From positions 1 to 64,000 of the forward strand of contig NZ_PDZC01000007.1 of the NCBI RefSeq assembly GCF_002743375.1: a DNA stretch of 64,000 nt. The letters are read 5' to 3'. Below are positions 17,176 through 26,599 of the stretch, one piece after another. The DNA is from Sporosarcina sp. P34 (GTDB taxonomy: Bacteria; Bacillota; Bacilli; Bacillales_A; Planococcaceae). Made by a program: the position numbers and the translations under genes. Positions within the stretch are counted from its first letter, which is position 1. Every line of letters begins with the position of its first letter. The notes below the pieces were generated by a model. The model was not told the origin of the DNA, searched no databases, and worked only from the letters and a program-made list of their open reading frames with translations.

Positions 17176-17562
17176 ATGATTAATAAAATCGGTCAAATTA
17201 TGTTATACGTACACAATCAAGACGAGGCAGTGGATTTTTGGACGAAAAAGGTTGGATTTACTGTAATTTCAGATGAGGATAACGGACAAGGAATGAGATG
17301 GATTGAAATCGCTCCAACGAAAGAAGCGGAAACGAGTATAGTCCTTCACAACAAAGAAATGATTGCTGAGATGCAGCCAGAATTGAATCTTGGCACTCCT
17401 TCTTTACTGTTTTTCACAGAAGATCTTGAAACGTTACATAGTACGTTGTCCAATGAAGATATTACGGTGGGAGAAATCGTCGATATGCCTTCGGGAAGGG
17501 TATTTAACTTTGCCGATAGCGAACAAAATTATTTTGCGGTTATGGAAAAAGTATATAACTGA
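17176..17562 (+). CDS. VOC (glyoxalase) family protein
   Basis: The 128-residue protein has two VOC modules: KIGQIMLYVHNQDEAVDFWTKKVGF at its start and a C-terminal RVFNFADSEQNYFAVME strand. The ATG at 17176 follows AAAAGGAG; the longer frame to 17116 has no ribosome site. Proteins of this type act in detoxification or as small-molecule binders; substrate unknown. It stands alone, separate from the array VOC gene, and shares little beyond the fold with it. Confidence 0.85.
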   Translation: MINKIGQIMLYVHNQDEAVDFWTKKVGFTVISDEDNGQGMRWIEIAPTKEAETSIVLHNKEMIAEMQPELNLGTPSLLFFTEDLETLHSTLSNEDITVGEIVDMPSGRVFNFADSEQNYFAVMEKVYN

Positions 17563-17724
17563 TCGTAACGTGTTGCATGAAAATCTTAGTCGTTCCATTC
17601 GCTTACATGGGAACCGCTTGCGATTGTCGGATTAGTTCAGAAGCTAAAATATAGTTGGTTGCGACACGTCCGAATGCAGGTAGGATTCATTCTAATTCAA
17701 CAAACTGGATATTTCTTTAAACAA

Positions 17725-17760
17725 AAAAACGCCACGGCATCTATATACCACGGCGTTTCA
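17725..17760 (-). terminator. Terminator of sda
   Basis: AAACGCC and GGCGTTT arms around the sda stop codon, with a T7 run on the minus strand directly after the stem. Confidence 0.6.
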
Positions 17761-17857
17761 TTTCTTCTTCAAGCAGTTCAATAAATGCTTGATCTACACG
17801 TACTTCCTCTGCGCGCTCATAAACTTCGAGCAATGCTGCGTTTGATAAGTTTAGCAT
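17741..17857 (-). CDS. sda: Sporulation checkpoint protein Sda
   Basis: A 38-residue protein (B. subtilis Sda is 46-52 depending on start) with the two-helix hairpin pattern LSNAALLEVYERAEEVRVD then AFIELLEEEMKRRGI. Sda binds the DHp domain of sporulation histidine kinases such as KinA and blocks phosphorelay signalling when replication is disturbed. The gene is too short for ordinary gene calling. It lies back to back with the histidine kinase gene at 18130, about 270 bp away. Its presence supports a spore-forming host. Confidence 0.8.
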   Translation of the reverse strand: MLNLSNAALLEVYERAEEVRVDQAFIELLEEEMKRRGI

Positions 17858-18129
17858 AAGATCCCTACTTTCTTGTATATGAATTTTATTTGTTTACCAT
17901 ACCCCTTACTAAAGAAGTTAAACCATTATGTACATAATCGTATCAGTTTTTTCACTCATTATGTTGCTCGGAGCACTTCGGCTTCAAAGCAGATCAACGT
18001 GTTCCAAACACCATTCCTTTTACATATACTAGTAATAACGCACTAAATATACCAAGAAACTGATTATTTAAGATTCTTTTAATACATTATCTGCTATAAT
18101 TCAATTACTTTTCAATATATTAAAAAGGA

Positions 18130-19491
18130 GTGGTACATATCACACACTTCCTCAATGAAGGCAAAAATTTGGAACTGACTAAAGGCATAGAATCGTTACA
18201 AGTGGGTCATGTGGTATATACGTACACAGACAGTAACAAGTATATAGAACACGCTACTTCCTATATAGCTGAAGGATTGGATAAAAATCACGTCATTTTG
18301 TATGTGGATCAACCAACGACTTTCGCTTCCGTTAAAGAAAACCTTCGAAATAGCGGTTATTCGGAAGAGCAAATGGATAACATTTATTTTGTGGATACCG
18401 ACTTAGCATATGAAACGCATGAAGATTTTAATGCGGAGGCTGTGTTAAAGAATTTACATGACTTCTTTGAACCACATGTGAAGGAAGGTAACGTGCTTCG
18501 CGGGTGGGGATTGGTGACTTGGCGTCCTCAAAATATAAAAACGTTAGTTCCTTCGGTCGCATTACATGAACAAAACTTTGACGAATTATTCTCTAGAGTA
18601 GCGAATATCACACGGAATTATATCAATGTGTGTGCGTATGATAGTGTATCTTTATCCAGTTCACTCTTGATTGAACTTTTGCAAACCCATGAATACCATA
18701 TGACGGATACGCATTTCTTACCTTCGCATTTATATAAAAAAGAGTCTCTTCGTTTTACAGGAATATCCAAACAACGGCAGTTTGAAAACGAACTACGAAA
18801 TCATGATACGCGTAGAGATAAATTACACATCACGGGAAAATTGGCTACCATTATTGCTCATGAACTTCGCACTTCCCTTACTGTCATGCAAGGTCGTTTA
18901 CAACTATTGGATTTAACTGACGGCAATCGTAGTGAAGCAGGTCAACTACAACTGGACGGGATCAAAATAGAATTACAGGAAATCGAACAAATCGCTTCTA
19001 AATTCGTGTCTTTAGCTGAAACACATGTAGTCAATCAAAAGGTGATCAATATTACGGAATTAATCGAAGGTGTTAAGGTCCGGATGGAGTCGGATATGGA
19101 CATGAAAACCATTGAGATACATGTACAATCGGAAAACGACCAGATGAGCATTTTTGGTGATGAATTAAAAATCAGACAAGTGTTTATTAATTTAATCAAA
19201 AATGCAATTGAGGCTATGGAAACCGGAACCATCATAATTGACGTGAAAGACGATGTGGACCGTGTGACGATCGACGTTGCTGATAATGGTCCAGGTATCC
19301 CTACTGATATTCTACGTCAAATCGGTGAACCATTCATGTCATCAAAAGTAGATGGCACAGGGCTGGGATTGTTAATCTGTGAAAAAATCAGTAGAGATCA
19401 CAATGGGAACTTAGTACTTCAAACAGAGATAGGAAAAGGGACGACCTGTACAGTGAGTTTGCCGAAATCATCACTAGGCTTATCACGTTGA
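18130..19491 (+). CDS. MEDS-domain sensor histidine kinase
   Basis: The N-terminal 170 residues form a MEDS/DcmR-like domain (HVVYTYTDSNKYIEHATSYI opens it), followed by a linker, the HisKA domain with phosphoacceptor IIAHELRTSLTVMQG (about 240), and HATPase with N box NAIEAM, G1 DNGPGIP and G2 GTGLGL. There are no membrane segments, so it is cytoplasmic. No response regulator lies nearby. The start is uncertain: the GTG at 18130 overlaps the AAAAAGGAG ribosome site, while a TTG at 18169 has GAAGG 7 nt upstream. Its place next to sda suggests it could feed a sporulation phosphorelay; that is inference. Confidence 0.88.
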   Translation: MVHITHFLNEGKNLELTKGIESLQVGHVVYTYTDSNKYIEHATSYIAEGLDKNHVILYVDQPTTFASVKENLRNSGYSEEQMDNIYFVDTDLAYETHEDFNAEAVLKNLHDFFEPHVKEGNVLRGWGLVTWRPQNIKTLVPSVALHEQNFDELFSRVANITRNYINVCAYDSVSLSSSLLIELLQTHEYHMTDTHFLPSHLYKKESLRFTGISKQRQFENELRNHDTRRDKLHITGKLATIIAHELRTSLTVMQGRLQLLDLTDGNRSEAGQLQLDGIKIELQEIEQIASKFVSLAETHVVNQKVINITELIEGVKVRMESDMDMKTIEIHVQSENDQMSIFGDELKIRQVFINLIKNAIEAMETGTIIIDVKDDVDRVTIDVADNGPGIPTDILRQIGEPFMSSKVDGTGLGLLICEKISRDHNGNLVLQTEIGKGTTCTVSLPKSSLGLSR

Positions 19492-19510
19492 ATGCGTCTC
19501 CTTACGAAAA

Positions 19511-19548
19511 AGAAGCAGAAGCCATTTGAGGCTCCTGCTTCTTTTTTT
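19511..19548. terminator. Bidirectional terminator
   Basis: AGAAGCAGAAGCC and GGCTCCTGCTTCT arms (one mismatch) followed by T7. It separates the kinase (+) from the AEC transporter (-). Confidence 0.8.
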
Positions 19549-19580
19549 GTATCTTCTTGAATGGTTTATGGTTAGTTCAT

Positions 19581-20477
19581 TCAAATCAGTACGTTCAACA
19601 AAATACTTAACGTAATAATACTAAGTAGCGTAGAAAACAACGTGATCATGGAAACGAGTTCCGGCTCGGTATCAAATTCAATCGCATACATCGTCGTGGT
19701 GGCCGCTGTAGGCATTGCGGAAATGATGATGAGGACTGTCCCTACTAGAGGATCCACCCCCACGAACAGCACGAAAATGAAAGCCAGTACAGGTGCTACG
19801 ACCATTTTCAATGCGACGCCTGAAATGACAACTTGCCAATTTGGCTTCTTACTAATCACTGTTCCTAGTTGCATGCCGAGCATGATCATCATCACGGGAA
19901 TCGCGGCATCCCCGACCATGGACGTCGCAGACATAATCGATTCGGGTACAGAAATCTTGAAGTACTGGAAGAGGAAAGCGAAAATCGCAGCATACGTTGT
20001 CGGCATTTTGAAGACCATTTTTATGGATCGACCTATCCCACTCGTACTGCGTGACGCAAAATACACACCGAAGAAATTATTTTGCAGTGATTGAATCACC
20101 ATGATGAAAATGGCATACGGCAGCGCTTTTTCTCCTAAGCTAAATAACACGACTGGCAAACCATAGTTTCCCGAATTCATGAAACCTGTGGCCAGTATGG
20201 AGGCACTTTCAATCTTTTTATCCCATTTAAAGATTTTCGCAATGATTTTGTTTAGTAAAACCATCGCATAAAATAGTGAAAACATATAAATCAGGATGGT
20301 CATATAACTCGCATTGAAATCCGCCTGATATAAGGAAGTAAAAACAAGGGCTGGCGTTAGTATGTAGATCGAAAGAGAAGAAATTGATTTGATATGTAAG
20401 TCTTTGACTCGTTGTAAAATGAATCCCACTGCGAATACTGAAATAATCGGTAAAATAACTGTGAAAAATAATCCCAT
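19581..20477 (-). CDS. AEC family transporter (auxin efflux carrier type)
   Basis: A 298-residue protein with about ten membrane helices in two five-helix halves. The family's mid-region GFMNSGNYGLPV and late SAMPTAATTTMYA are present. Bacterial AEC proteins export or exchange organic acids such as malate or malonate. The ATG follows GAGGTG. No linked enzyme indicates the substrate. Confidence 0.85.
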   Translation of the reverse strand: MGLFFTVILPIISVFAVGFILQRVKDLHIKSISSLSIYILTPALVFTSLYQADFNASYMTILIYMFSLFYAMVLLNKIIAKIFKWDKKIESASILATGFMNSGNYGLPVVLFSLGEKALPYAIFIMVIQSLQNNFFGVYFASRSTSGIGRSIKMVFKMPTTYAAIFAFLFQYFKISVPESIMSATSMVGDAAIPVMMIMLGMQLGTVISKKPNWQVVISGVALKMVVAPVLAFIFVLFVGVDPLVGTVLIIISAMPTAATTTMYAIEFDTEPELVSMITLFSTLLSIITLSILLNVLI

Positions 20478-20529
20478 TTATACACCTCTAATGATCCTAT
20501 TATCTCAGAATCTTGATTGGACGTAGGTG

Positions 20530-20563
20530 TCTTTGATACACTTCAAAGACACCTTACGGATTC
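20530..20563. repeat. Inverted repeat
   Basis: AGGTGTCTTTGA and TCAAAGACACCT arms with a 6-nt loop. It lies between the phage replication module and the AEC gene. No T-run follows on either strand. The rest of 20478-20788 holds nothing I recognise. Confidence 0.5.
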
Positions 20564-20788
20564 CATATTACTAGTCATCTTGTAAATTATCTCCTTCTAA
20601 GGCGAGAGGCCTAGTAAGGTATGGAATACTCTACTGTATACGGTATCACTTTCCATTATCTAAATATATAGTCTATTCGATTCAGTTATATTCATATAAC
20701 TTTTCAGCAGAAGAGTTTTGTAACGTTTTCTGATAGGAAAGCTATGTTTCGAAGGTTTCGATATTTCCCATGATGTAGTAGATTTCAT

Positions 20789-20920
20789 TCACCACTCCGC
20801 TATACATCTTTCATATAACGCCTCCAATTCGTCGTCTCCCATCCTTTCTACATAACCCATCGAATAATTCAAGCGCAAGCAAATTATCAAAACTAGCACT
20901 CCGCGTTCTTCCACTGTCAT
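20789..20920 (-). CDS. Small BH0509-like protein
   Basis: A 43-residue protein beginning MTVEERGVLVL and ending MGDDELEALYERC, which fits the short MSREER...MTDEELEKMY pattern of the BH0509 family of small Firmicutes proteins. Its ATG overlaps the previous gene's TGA (ATGA at 20917-20920), so it is translationally coupled as the fourth gene of the phage-type module. Function unknown. Confidence 0.6.
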   Translation of the reverse strand: MTVEERGVLVLIICLRLNYSMGYVERMGDDELEALYERCIAEW

Positions 20921-21387
20921 GCACCCACCCCCACCCGATACAGCACACGCTCTCCCGCTTTTGCATGGCCCACATATGCCGGGTACGCAATGATCTCTTT
21001 CTTATGCTCATACAAGCATTCTTCGGCACCCGTTTCCATAAAGGTCATACGGGTGATCATCAGTCGATCGGCACGTGTGATTTTTGGTTGTCGTTCGCGA
21101 AATAATTCTTCATGCAGTCGGTATACGTCCAGTGAATGCTCTGCCAGATAAAAGGCGTACCAATCATCAGGGCCGTCCATGACAAATAATTTTACTTTGC
21201 CGATATTCAAGTCGTTTTTCTCCATCATTCGCTTAATTTCCACTTCGTCGAAATCAATGGTTTTTAACTTTTTACTGTCATCTTGGAATGTCACTTGGTC
21301 TTTCAGTAAAGCCCAGTAGATGCTGTTGGCTAAGTGTGATAAGTCCATTTCTAGTGCGTAGTCGAACATGTCTTGAACTGTGATCAT
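20917..21387 (-). CDS. Hypothetical phage-module protein
   Basis: A 156-residue protein with an acidic N-terminal half and a basic C-terminal half. I recognise no domain. Its ATG overlaps the helicase stop (ATGA at 21384-21387), and its own stop overlaps the next start. Its place after a DnaB-like helicase in a fully coupled operon suggests a replication accessory or early phage protein; no motif supports a specific role. Confidence 0.65.
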   Translation of the reverse strand: MITVQDMFDYALEMDLSHLANSIYWALLKDQVTFQDDSKKLKTIDFDEVEIKRMMEKNDLNIGKVKLFVMDGPDDWYAFYLAEHSLDVYRLHEELFRERQPKITRADRLMITRMTFMETGAEECLYEHKKEIIAYPAYVGHAKAGERVLYRVGVGA

Positions 21388-22664
21388 TTGTTTTCTCCCC
21401 TTTTGTAGTAGTTTTCTTCAAAGTTATATAGCTTGCCGGTGTCTTTGCTGTAAATCGTCTTGATCGTGCCGGTTGGTCCATTGCGGTGTTTGGCAATATC
21501 GATTTCCAGTAGATTCGTTGGCGCTTTGTCTCTTTCGTAATAGTCCTCACGGTGGAGAAGCGCGATCACGTCGGCGTCTTGTTCAATATTTCCTGAGTCC
21601 CGCAAGTCACTCATGACGGGATGTTTGTCATGCCGCACTTCAGACGCTCTTGATAGCTGCGATAAGACGACAACGGGACAGTCGAACTCTTTTGCCATCG
21701 CTTTTAATTCATTGCTGATTTGTCCGATGGCTACCGTTTGATTGTGTACATTGCCTTCAGGACGAATGATTTGTAAGTAATCGATGAATAGTATCGGTCG
21801 TTTCGATGGATTGGTTTTGATGAGATACCGAGCTTTTGCTTTGATTTCTCTGACGGTCATACCGCTTTTGTCATGGATATGAATCCCCCCACCGTTCAAG
21901 TGATTCAGCGTAGGTGCCCATCGATCTTTTTGTGGTTCAGTGAAATATTTATACGGGTCGCGCATGCGTAAACGATTGTATTCACCTGTCGAAGCGATCA
22001 TTCGGTCAATCATGGTTTTACGATTCATTTCAAGTGAGAAGACGATCGGCATATGTCCATCTTTGCTGGCTTGAAGTGCCAAGTGATTGAGCACGTCCGT
22101 CTTTCCCATAGATGGCCGACCCGCGACGACGATGTACTCACAGTTTTGAAAGCCGTTCAGGATTTTATCCAAATCGATGAGTCCTGTCGATATGCCAGGC
22201 TTTGTTTGGTCCGGCAAGAACGGCCTTTCAAATTGAGTGACGAGATAGTCCGAAAGTATCGTCACCTCTCTACCGCTATTCAGTTCATCCAGTTCTTCCA
22301 GGACATGCACTACGTCATCCCCGCTCCACTCATCCTCAATCGCTTGCTGTAATATCCGTGCCGTTTCTTGCTTTTTCCATTGGTCGATGATCATCTCTTC
22401 GTATTCATCGAAACGTACGACATTCGCAAATCGTTTGAGTCCATATAGGTAATTGACTCCTCCTAGTTCGCTTGGCTCTCTCCTGGTGAGAACCGTGATA
22501 TAGTCTACCGGTTTCCCTTCCTGCGCCAATTCCCGCATGACCGTGAAGATCGTTCGATGGACATGGCCTTGGAAAAATCTCGCTTGCATGTGACTATCAA
22601 GAATTAAGTAATTTTCTTCAAACATCGAACCTAATAAGCTTTTTTCAGCAAATTCGTAACTCAT
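21384..22664 (-). CDS. DnaB-like replicative helicase (phage type)
   Basis: The 426-residue protein has the DnaB N-terminal helical domain (about 1-110; AEKSLLGSMFEENYL, shortened) and the RecA-like core: VVAGRPSMGKTDVLNHLA (Walker A), FIDYLQII (Walker B), VVVLSQLSR (motif H3) and SDLRDSGNIEQDADVI with the arginine finger region. It would unwind DNA at a replication fork as a hexamer. The start at 22664 (MSYEFAEKS) follows AAGGGAGAG; the longer frame is upstream of that site. Chromosomal DnaB is usually near rplI, so this copy is phage-derived. Confidence 0.88.
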   Translation of the reverse strand: MSYEFAEKSLLGSMFEENYLILDSHMQARFFQGHVHRTIFTVMRELAQEGKPVDYITVLTRREPSELGGVNYLYGLKRFANVVRFDEYEEMIIDQWKKQETARILQQAIEDEWSGDDVVHVLEELDELNSGREVTILSDYLVTQFERPFLPDQTKPGISTGLIDLDKILNGFQNCEYIVVAGRPSMGKTDVLNHLALQASKDGHMPIVFSLEMNRKTMIDRMIASTGEYNRLRMRDPYKYFTEPQKDRWAPTLNHLNGGGIHIHDKSGMTVREIKAKARYLIKTNPSKRPILFIDYLQIIRPEGNVHNQTVAIGQISNELKAMAKEFDCPVVVLSQLSRASEVRHDKHPVMSDLRDSGNIEQDADVIALLHREDYYERDKAPTNLLEIDIAKHRNGPTGTIKTIYSKDTGKLYNFEENYYKRGENK

Positions 22665-23451
22665 ATGCATTCTCTCCCTTTTCAAAATCCAATGTTGGTG
22701 ATGTATAAGCTTCCAATACGATCGATCGGGCCATTTCGGCTGGGGCTTCATTCAAATAATTCTCGAATTTCTCCGCATTGAATAATGTGGACGGTTGCAA
22801 GTAATTGCGGAATTGCGGATGATGGAGCCATTGCGCTGCCTTCGTATCAATCACTAGTTTGAAATCATCCACTGTGTAGCCTTCTTCGATACGCGCTTGG
22901 AGAAGGTCCATCGTCGTCTTCGAATGATGCTTAAATCGCTTGAAAGCCTTTTCGTTTAAATACTCAATGACAGAAGAAAAAGTGGCGAGATCTTTCTCGC
23001 TATATCTTTTATTCTTTGTAGTCTGTTTAAGTTCTTTGGTTATTGCTGGGAGTAAAATGTTCTCCTCAGACAGACTTTTTTGTTCGACTCTATCGACCAT
23101 TTTCGTCTGCTCGAAGGGTACAAAATCACCGCACGTCTGTGACAGCTTTTCGTAATCAATCCGATACCATTTTGTTCGATCCATTGGCATTTTATTAAAT
23201 TCCGAAGTGATGATCAGTTGTTCAGTTTCCAGCTTTTTCACTAGCCTTTTGACCACATGCATTTTCCAACACGGGAATTCATGCGTCCACTCTTCATACG
23301 TGTTATACACCCATCTATGGCCTTCGTTGTGGTTTTTAGATATTTGCAATCGATAATGCAATTGCTGTAGAAACAGCGCTTCATTTACGCCAACCAACGC
23401 CGCAAACTCCGGTGAAAATGGGATGCGTACGTCTTGATTGTTTTGTTTCAT
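22645..23451 (-). CDS. Phage replication initiator with conserved phage C-terminal domain
   Basis: The 268-residue protein has an N-terminal winged-helix-like region (about 10-100; EALFLQQLHYRL and KMHVVKRLVKKLETEQLI) and the Phg_2220_C-type C-terminal domain (about 165-250; VIEYLNEKAFKRFKHHSK and LQPSTLFNAEKFENYLNE). Such proteins bind the phage origin and load the helicase encoded next. The ATG at 23451 follows AGGAGG (9 nt). It overlaps the helicase start by 20 bp. No integrase, capsid or repressor gene is nearby. Confidence 0.85.
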   Translation of the reverse strand: MKQNNQDVRIPFSPEFAALVGVNEALFLQQLHYRLQISKNHNEGHRWVYNTYEEWTHEFPCWKMHVVKRLVKKLETEQLIITSEFNKMPMDRTKWYRIDYEKLSQTCGDFVPFEQTKMVDRVEQKSLSEENILLPAITKELKQTTKNKRYSEKDLATFSSVIEYLNEKAFKRFKHHSKTTMDLLQARIEEGYTVDDFKLVIDTKAAQWLHHPQFRNYLQPSTLFNAEKFENYLNEAPAEMARSIVLEAYTSPTLDFEKGENAYELRIC

Positions 23452-23572
23452 TGCTCTGCGCCTCCTGTTCTGTCGTTTGATGATTTGTTCTTTCATACGT
23501 CATATAGACGAATTATTCAAAAAGGATACTGGTATTTCAATTTATTTTTTATTTTGTTGAAAATGTGCGCAC

Positions 23573-23618
23573 AAAAAAGAAGTTACGGCTCGTGTTTTGA
23601 GCTGCAACTTCTTTTTTT
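23573..23618 (-). terminator. Terminator of the alkaline phosphatase gene
   Basis: A long stem between AAAAAAGAAGTTACGGCTC and the complementary GAGCTGCAACTTCTTTTTTT segment (one mismatch), with T-runs on both strands. Confidence 0.8.
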
Positions 23619-23663
23619 ATCGTGACAGATTACAGATATATTTTACGGTGTTAATCGCAAGAC

Positions 23664-25037
23664 TTACTTCTCACCCACCACAATATCAAAAATGATATCT
23701 GCATGATCCGTATTATCTAATAACCCTGTAAAGCGCTCTTTGGATGGTCCATACGCATAAACCGGTACGTCTTCACCCGTATGTCCACCAGTTGTCCAAC
23801 CTGTATAAGATCGTTTGTCGATAATTTGTTTGATAGCTGTTTCAATATCACTGGCTTCTGTACCTGCCGCTTGGATGGCTTCGATTTCCTTCTTCTCTAT
23901 TGGCAAACTTTCTTGATCAATGTAGCGTTTCACTGTCTGTTCTACATCGTGACCGTTTGCAATTTCTTGTGCAATGAAAGCGGGTGTACGTTTCACTGCT
24001 TTGATCGCATCCGCTGACCAATCATAGATGTCATCTGCTCCTATGGAAAATCCTCCAGTTGAGTGATCCGCCGTCGCCACGACTACTGTGTGGGGATCGC
24101 TCTTTGCAAACTCGATAGCTGCCTTGAATGCTTTCTCGAAGTCTTCCATTTCACTCATCGCACCGACAATATCATTGTCATGTCCTGCCCAGTCGATTTG
24201 GCTTCCTTCCACCATGAGGAAAAATCCATCTTCGTTTTTCTTCAATCGCTCTATCGCCGCTACTGTCATTTCTTCCAGTGAAGGAGTTTCTGCCGAACGG
24301 TCAATCATTTTCGGCATGCCGCCATCTGCGAACAATCCCAGTATTTGATCATTCTTATTGTTCAATAATTCTTCTTTTGTCGTGACGTATCCATATCCAT
24401 CCAATTCGAATGAATGCGCATGGCTCAAATCTTCTCTGACAAAGTGTTTTTTTCCGCCACCTAGAAGAACATCGATTGTATGCTCACCATTGATGCGTTC
24501 ATTGTAGTAATCATCAGCGATCTCGTCCATATTTTTTCTGTTTTCATTATGTGCACCATAAGCGGCTGGAGTGGCATGTGTAATTTCCGAAGTGGCGACA
24601 AGGCCTGTCGATTTCCCTGCTTCTTTTGCAGCTTCGAGGACAGTTTGCACGCGCTCTTTCTTTTTATCCACTGCAATGGCGTTATTGTATGTTTTGACAC
24701 CTGACGACATAGCCGTTGCTGCAGACGCTGAATCTGTAATCGACTCCTCGTCATCATCAGGATATGTCATTTGTTGACCAACTAGGTGTTGATCGAACTC
24801 GGTTAACTCGATCTCAGGGGTAGTCGGGTCATCTTTGAAGTAACGATAAGCGGATGTATAGGAACTTCCCATGCCATCTCCGATCATAAATATGATGTTT
24901 TTAATTTCCGGTGCATCATCTTTTTTCACTTCGTCAGCTGAACTCGCTGAATAATTCCCCGTCCAGATGGCTCCCCCTATTAAAGCAGCGGATAGCATGA
25001 CGACGGGCACGATGGTCTTACTCATCTTCTTCAACAA
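23664..25037 (-). CDS. Secreted alkaline phosphatase
   Basis: A 457-residue alkaline phosphatase superfamily enzyme. After a signal peptide (about residues 1-30) come MIGDGMG (zinc ligand Asp), DSASAATAMSSG with the catalytic serine, HATPAAYGAH, EGSQIDWAGHDND, and TADHSTGG and TTGGHTGEDVP histidine ligands. It releases phosphate from esters outside the cell. The start is placed at the TTG at 25037, 7 nt after AGGAGG; the ATG at 25064 is upstream of that site. The PiT importer at 54242 would be a natural partner but is far away. Confidence 0.92.
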   Translation of the reverse strand: MLKKMSKTIVPVVMLSAALIGGAIWTGNYSASSADEVKKDDAPEIKNIIFMIGDGMGSSYTSAYRYFKDDPTTPEIELTEFDQHLVGQQMTYPDDDEESITDSASAATAMSSGVKTYNNAIAVDKKKERVQTVLEAAKEAGKSTGLVATSEITHATPAAYGAHNENRKNMDEIADDYYNERINGEHTIDVLLGGGKKHFVREDLSHAHSFELDGYGYVTTKEELLNNKNDQILGLFADGGMPKMIDRSAETPSLEEMTVAAIERLKKNEDGFFLMVEGSQIDWAGHDNDIVGAMSEMEDFEKAFKAAIEFAKSDPHTVVVATADHSTGGFSIGADDIYDWSADAIKAVKRTPAFIAQEIANGHDVEQTVKRYIDQESLPIEKKEIEAIQAAGTEASDIETAIKQIIDKRSYTGWTTGGHTGEDVPVYAYGPSKERFTGLLDNTDHADIIFDIVVGEK

Positions 25038-25289
25038 TAAACAACCTCCTGTATTTGTAATCAACTTTTACTCTACTAGAAGATTATTAATATACGGAGA
25101 AGGCTGTGTAAATGTTTGGTAAGGAAACGGATTTTGAAACATCATATCCCGTTGCACACATTAGTAAGAACGCGGCTTTTAACTTCCACTTGTAAAAAAC
25201 CTTTGTACATAAATTTGTCTATGTGCCAATTTAAAATGTATACTAATTTTAAAAAACGCGTATATTTGAATTAGGGAGGTGTTTGTATC

Positions 25290-26519
25290 ATGACTTACGA
25301 AAAAATGAGTAAACTTTTTTATAAATTGAGTACGAATTCTTTTGAAGAAGAATATTTGAAGCGAATCACGGGTTATGGAAGTATGAACACACTATTGCCT
25401 ATTCGTGCTTTCAGAAAAGGAAGGCTAGATCGAGAGTATTTTGAACTGTTTTATGTCATGACGCCTGAACTCATTAAACTGAACAATAAAGCTCTTTTAA
25501 ATAGCGGTAAAATCCTATCGTTAGTGAGCAAATTGCCTACATTTGCAGTAGAACCTTATTTTCAGCGCTTGATTATTAACGACGCACAGAGTAATAATGA
25601 AATCGAAGGTATTCGCAGTACAAAGAAAGAACTGAGTCATGTGCTACAACGCCTGCAAGAACCGAACCCAAAAATGAAACGTTTTACAGGTATGATGAAA
25701 ACGTATATGCATATTGAAGATATTGGTCCTTTTCGTACATTAGAGGATTTCCGGACGCTATACGATCATTTGGTCTCTGATGAAATTTCTACGAAGGATG
25801 CGCCGGATGGTCGTCTGTTTAGAAAAGACGAGGTGGAAGTGACCGATGGCTCAAGAATTACTCATGTTGGCTTGCAAACAGAGGCAAAAATTGAAGAAGC
25901 GCTCTTTCATCTCATACAGTTTTTACAAGATGATACGCATGCAGAGTTGTTCCGATATTTGATAGCACATTATTACTATGAATATATCCATCCTTTTTAT
26001 GATGGTAACGGTCGAACAGGTAGACTGTTGGTTGGTAGTTATCTTGCCAACTATCTGGAACGCTACTCAGCAGTAACTTTCTCCTACGCAATTAATAAAG
26101 ACAAAGCGAAGTATTATCAGGCTTTAGAAGAAGTCCCCTCTCCTATGAATAAGGGAGAATTGACATTTTATTTAAAAAGTATGCTGGAGTTATTGATTGC
26201 CGGACAACATAATATACTAGAAGATTTATCAATTAGCGAAGCAAAACTAGTTCGTATACAACACTTCTTGACCCATGATTCATGGAAATTAAGAAAAGAA
26301 GAGCAAGAAATTCTTTTTTACTTACTAGTATTGACCGTTTTCGGTTCCAACGAAGACATCTTGGTCAGCCGCCTCATTACCCTATCTGGCTATTCACGAT
26401 ACAAAGTCAAGCAGGCTCTCGATAAAATGGAAGTGGAGGGCATCGTATCCATACAACAACTTCGCCCCATGTCATACAGTCTGACTTCTGACTTTTTATA
26501 TGACACACTAAAAATTTAA
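25290..26519 (+). CDS. Fic family protein
   Basis: The 409-residue protein has the Fic core motif HPFYDGNGRTGRLL (about 231-244), the catalytic loop for AMP transfer. An inhibitory-helix-like motif is seen upstream in NNEIEGIRST (about 97-106), which fits the class II S/T-xxxE/N-G pattern only loosely. A C-terminal winged-helix-like region (about 335-400) follows. The ATG is behind GGGAGG. Such proteins modify cellular targets or regulate toxins. It is monocistronic. Confidence 0.9.
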   Translation: MTYEKMSKLFYKLSTNSFEEEYLKRITGYGSMNTLLPIRAFRKGRLDREYFELFYVMTPELIKLNNKALLNSGKILSLVSKLPTFAVEPYFQRLIINDAQSNNEIEGIRSTKKELSHVLQRLQEPNPKMKRFTGMMKTYMHIEDIGPFRTLEDFRTLYDHLVSDEISTKDAPDGRLFRKDEVEVTDGSRITHVGLQTEAKIEEALFHLIQFLQDDTHAELFRYLIAHYYYEYIHPFYDGNGRTGRLLVGSYLANYLERYSAVTFSYAINKDKAKYYQALEEVPSPMNKGELTFYLKSMLELLIAGQHNILEDLSISEAKLVRIQHFLTHDSWKLRKEEQEILFYLLVLTVFGSNEDILVSRLITLSGYSRYKVKQALDKMEVEGIVSIQQLRPMSYSLTSDFLYDTLKI

Positions 26520-26540
26520 AAGACATGTTAGTACAAATAC

Positions 26541-26577
26541 TCCGCTAGTTTCCCGTCGTTAAACTAGCGGATACTAT
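26541..26577. terminator. Terminator between fic and EamA genes
   Basis: CCGCTAGTTT and AAACTAGCGG arms with a 10-nt loop between convergent genes. The T-run is weak. Confidence 0.55.
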
Positions 26578-26599
26578 TTATCACTTCACCATCTACTCC

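Noticed and set aside
20789..23451. Complete prophage
   Set aside because: Only replication-type genes are present; no integrase, repressor, packaging, structural or lysis genes lie on either side.
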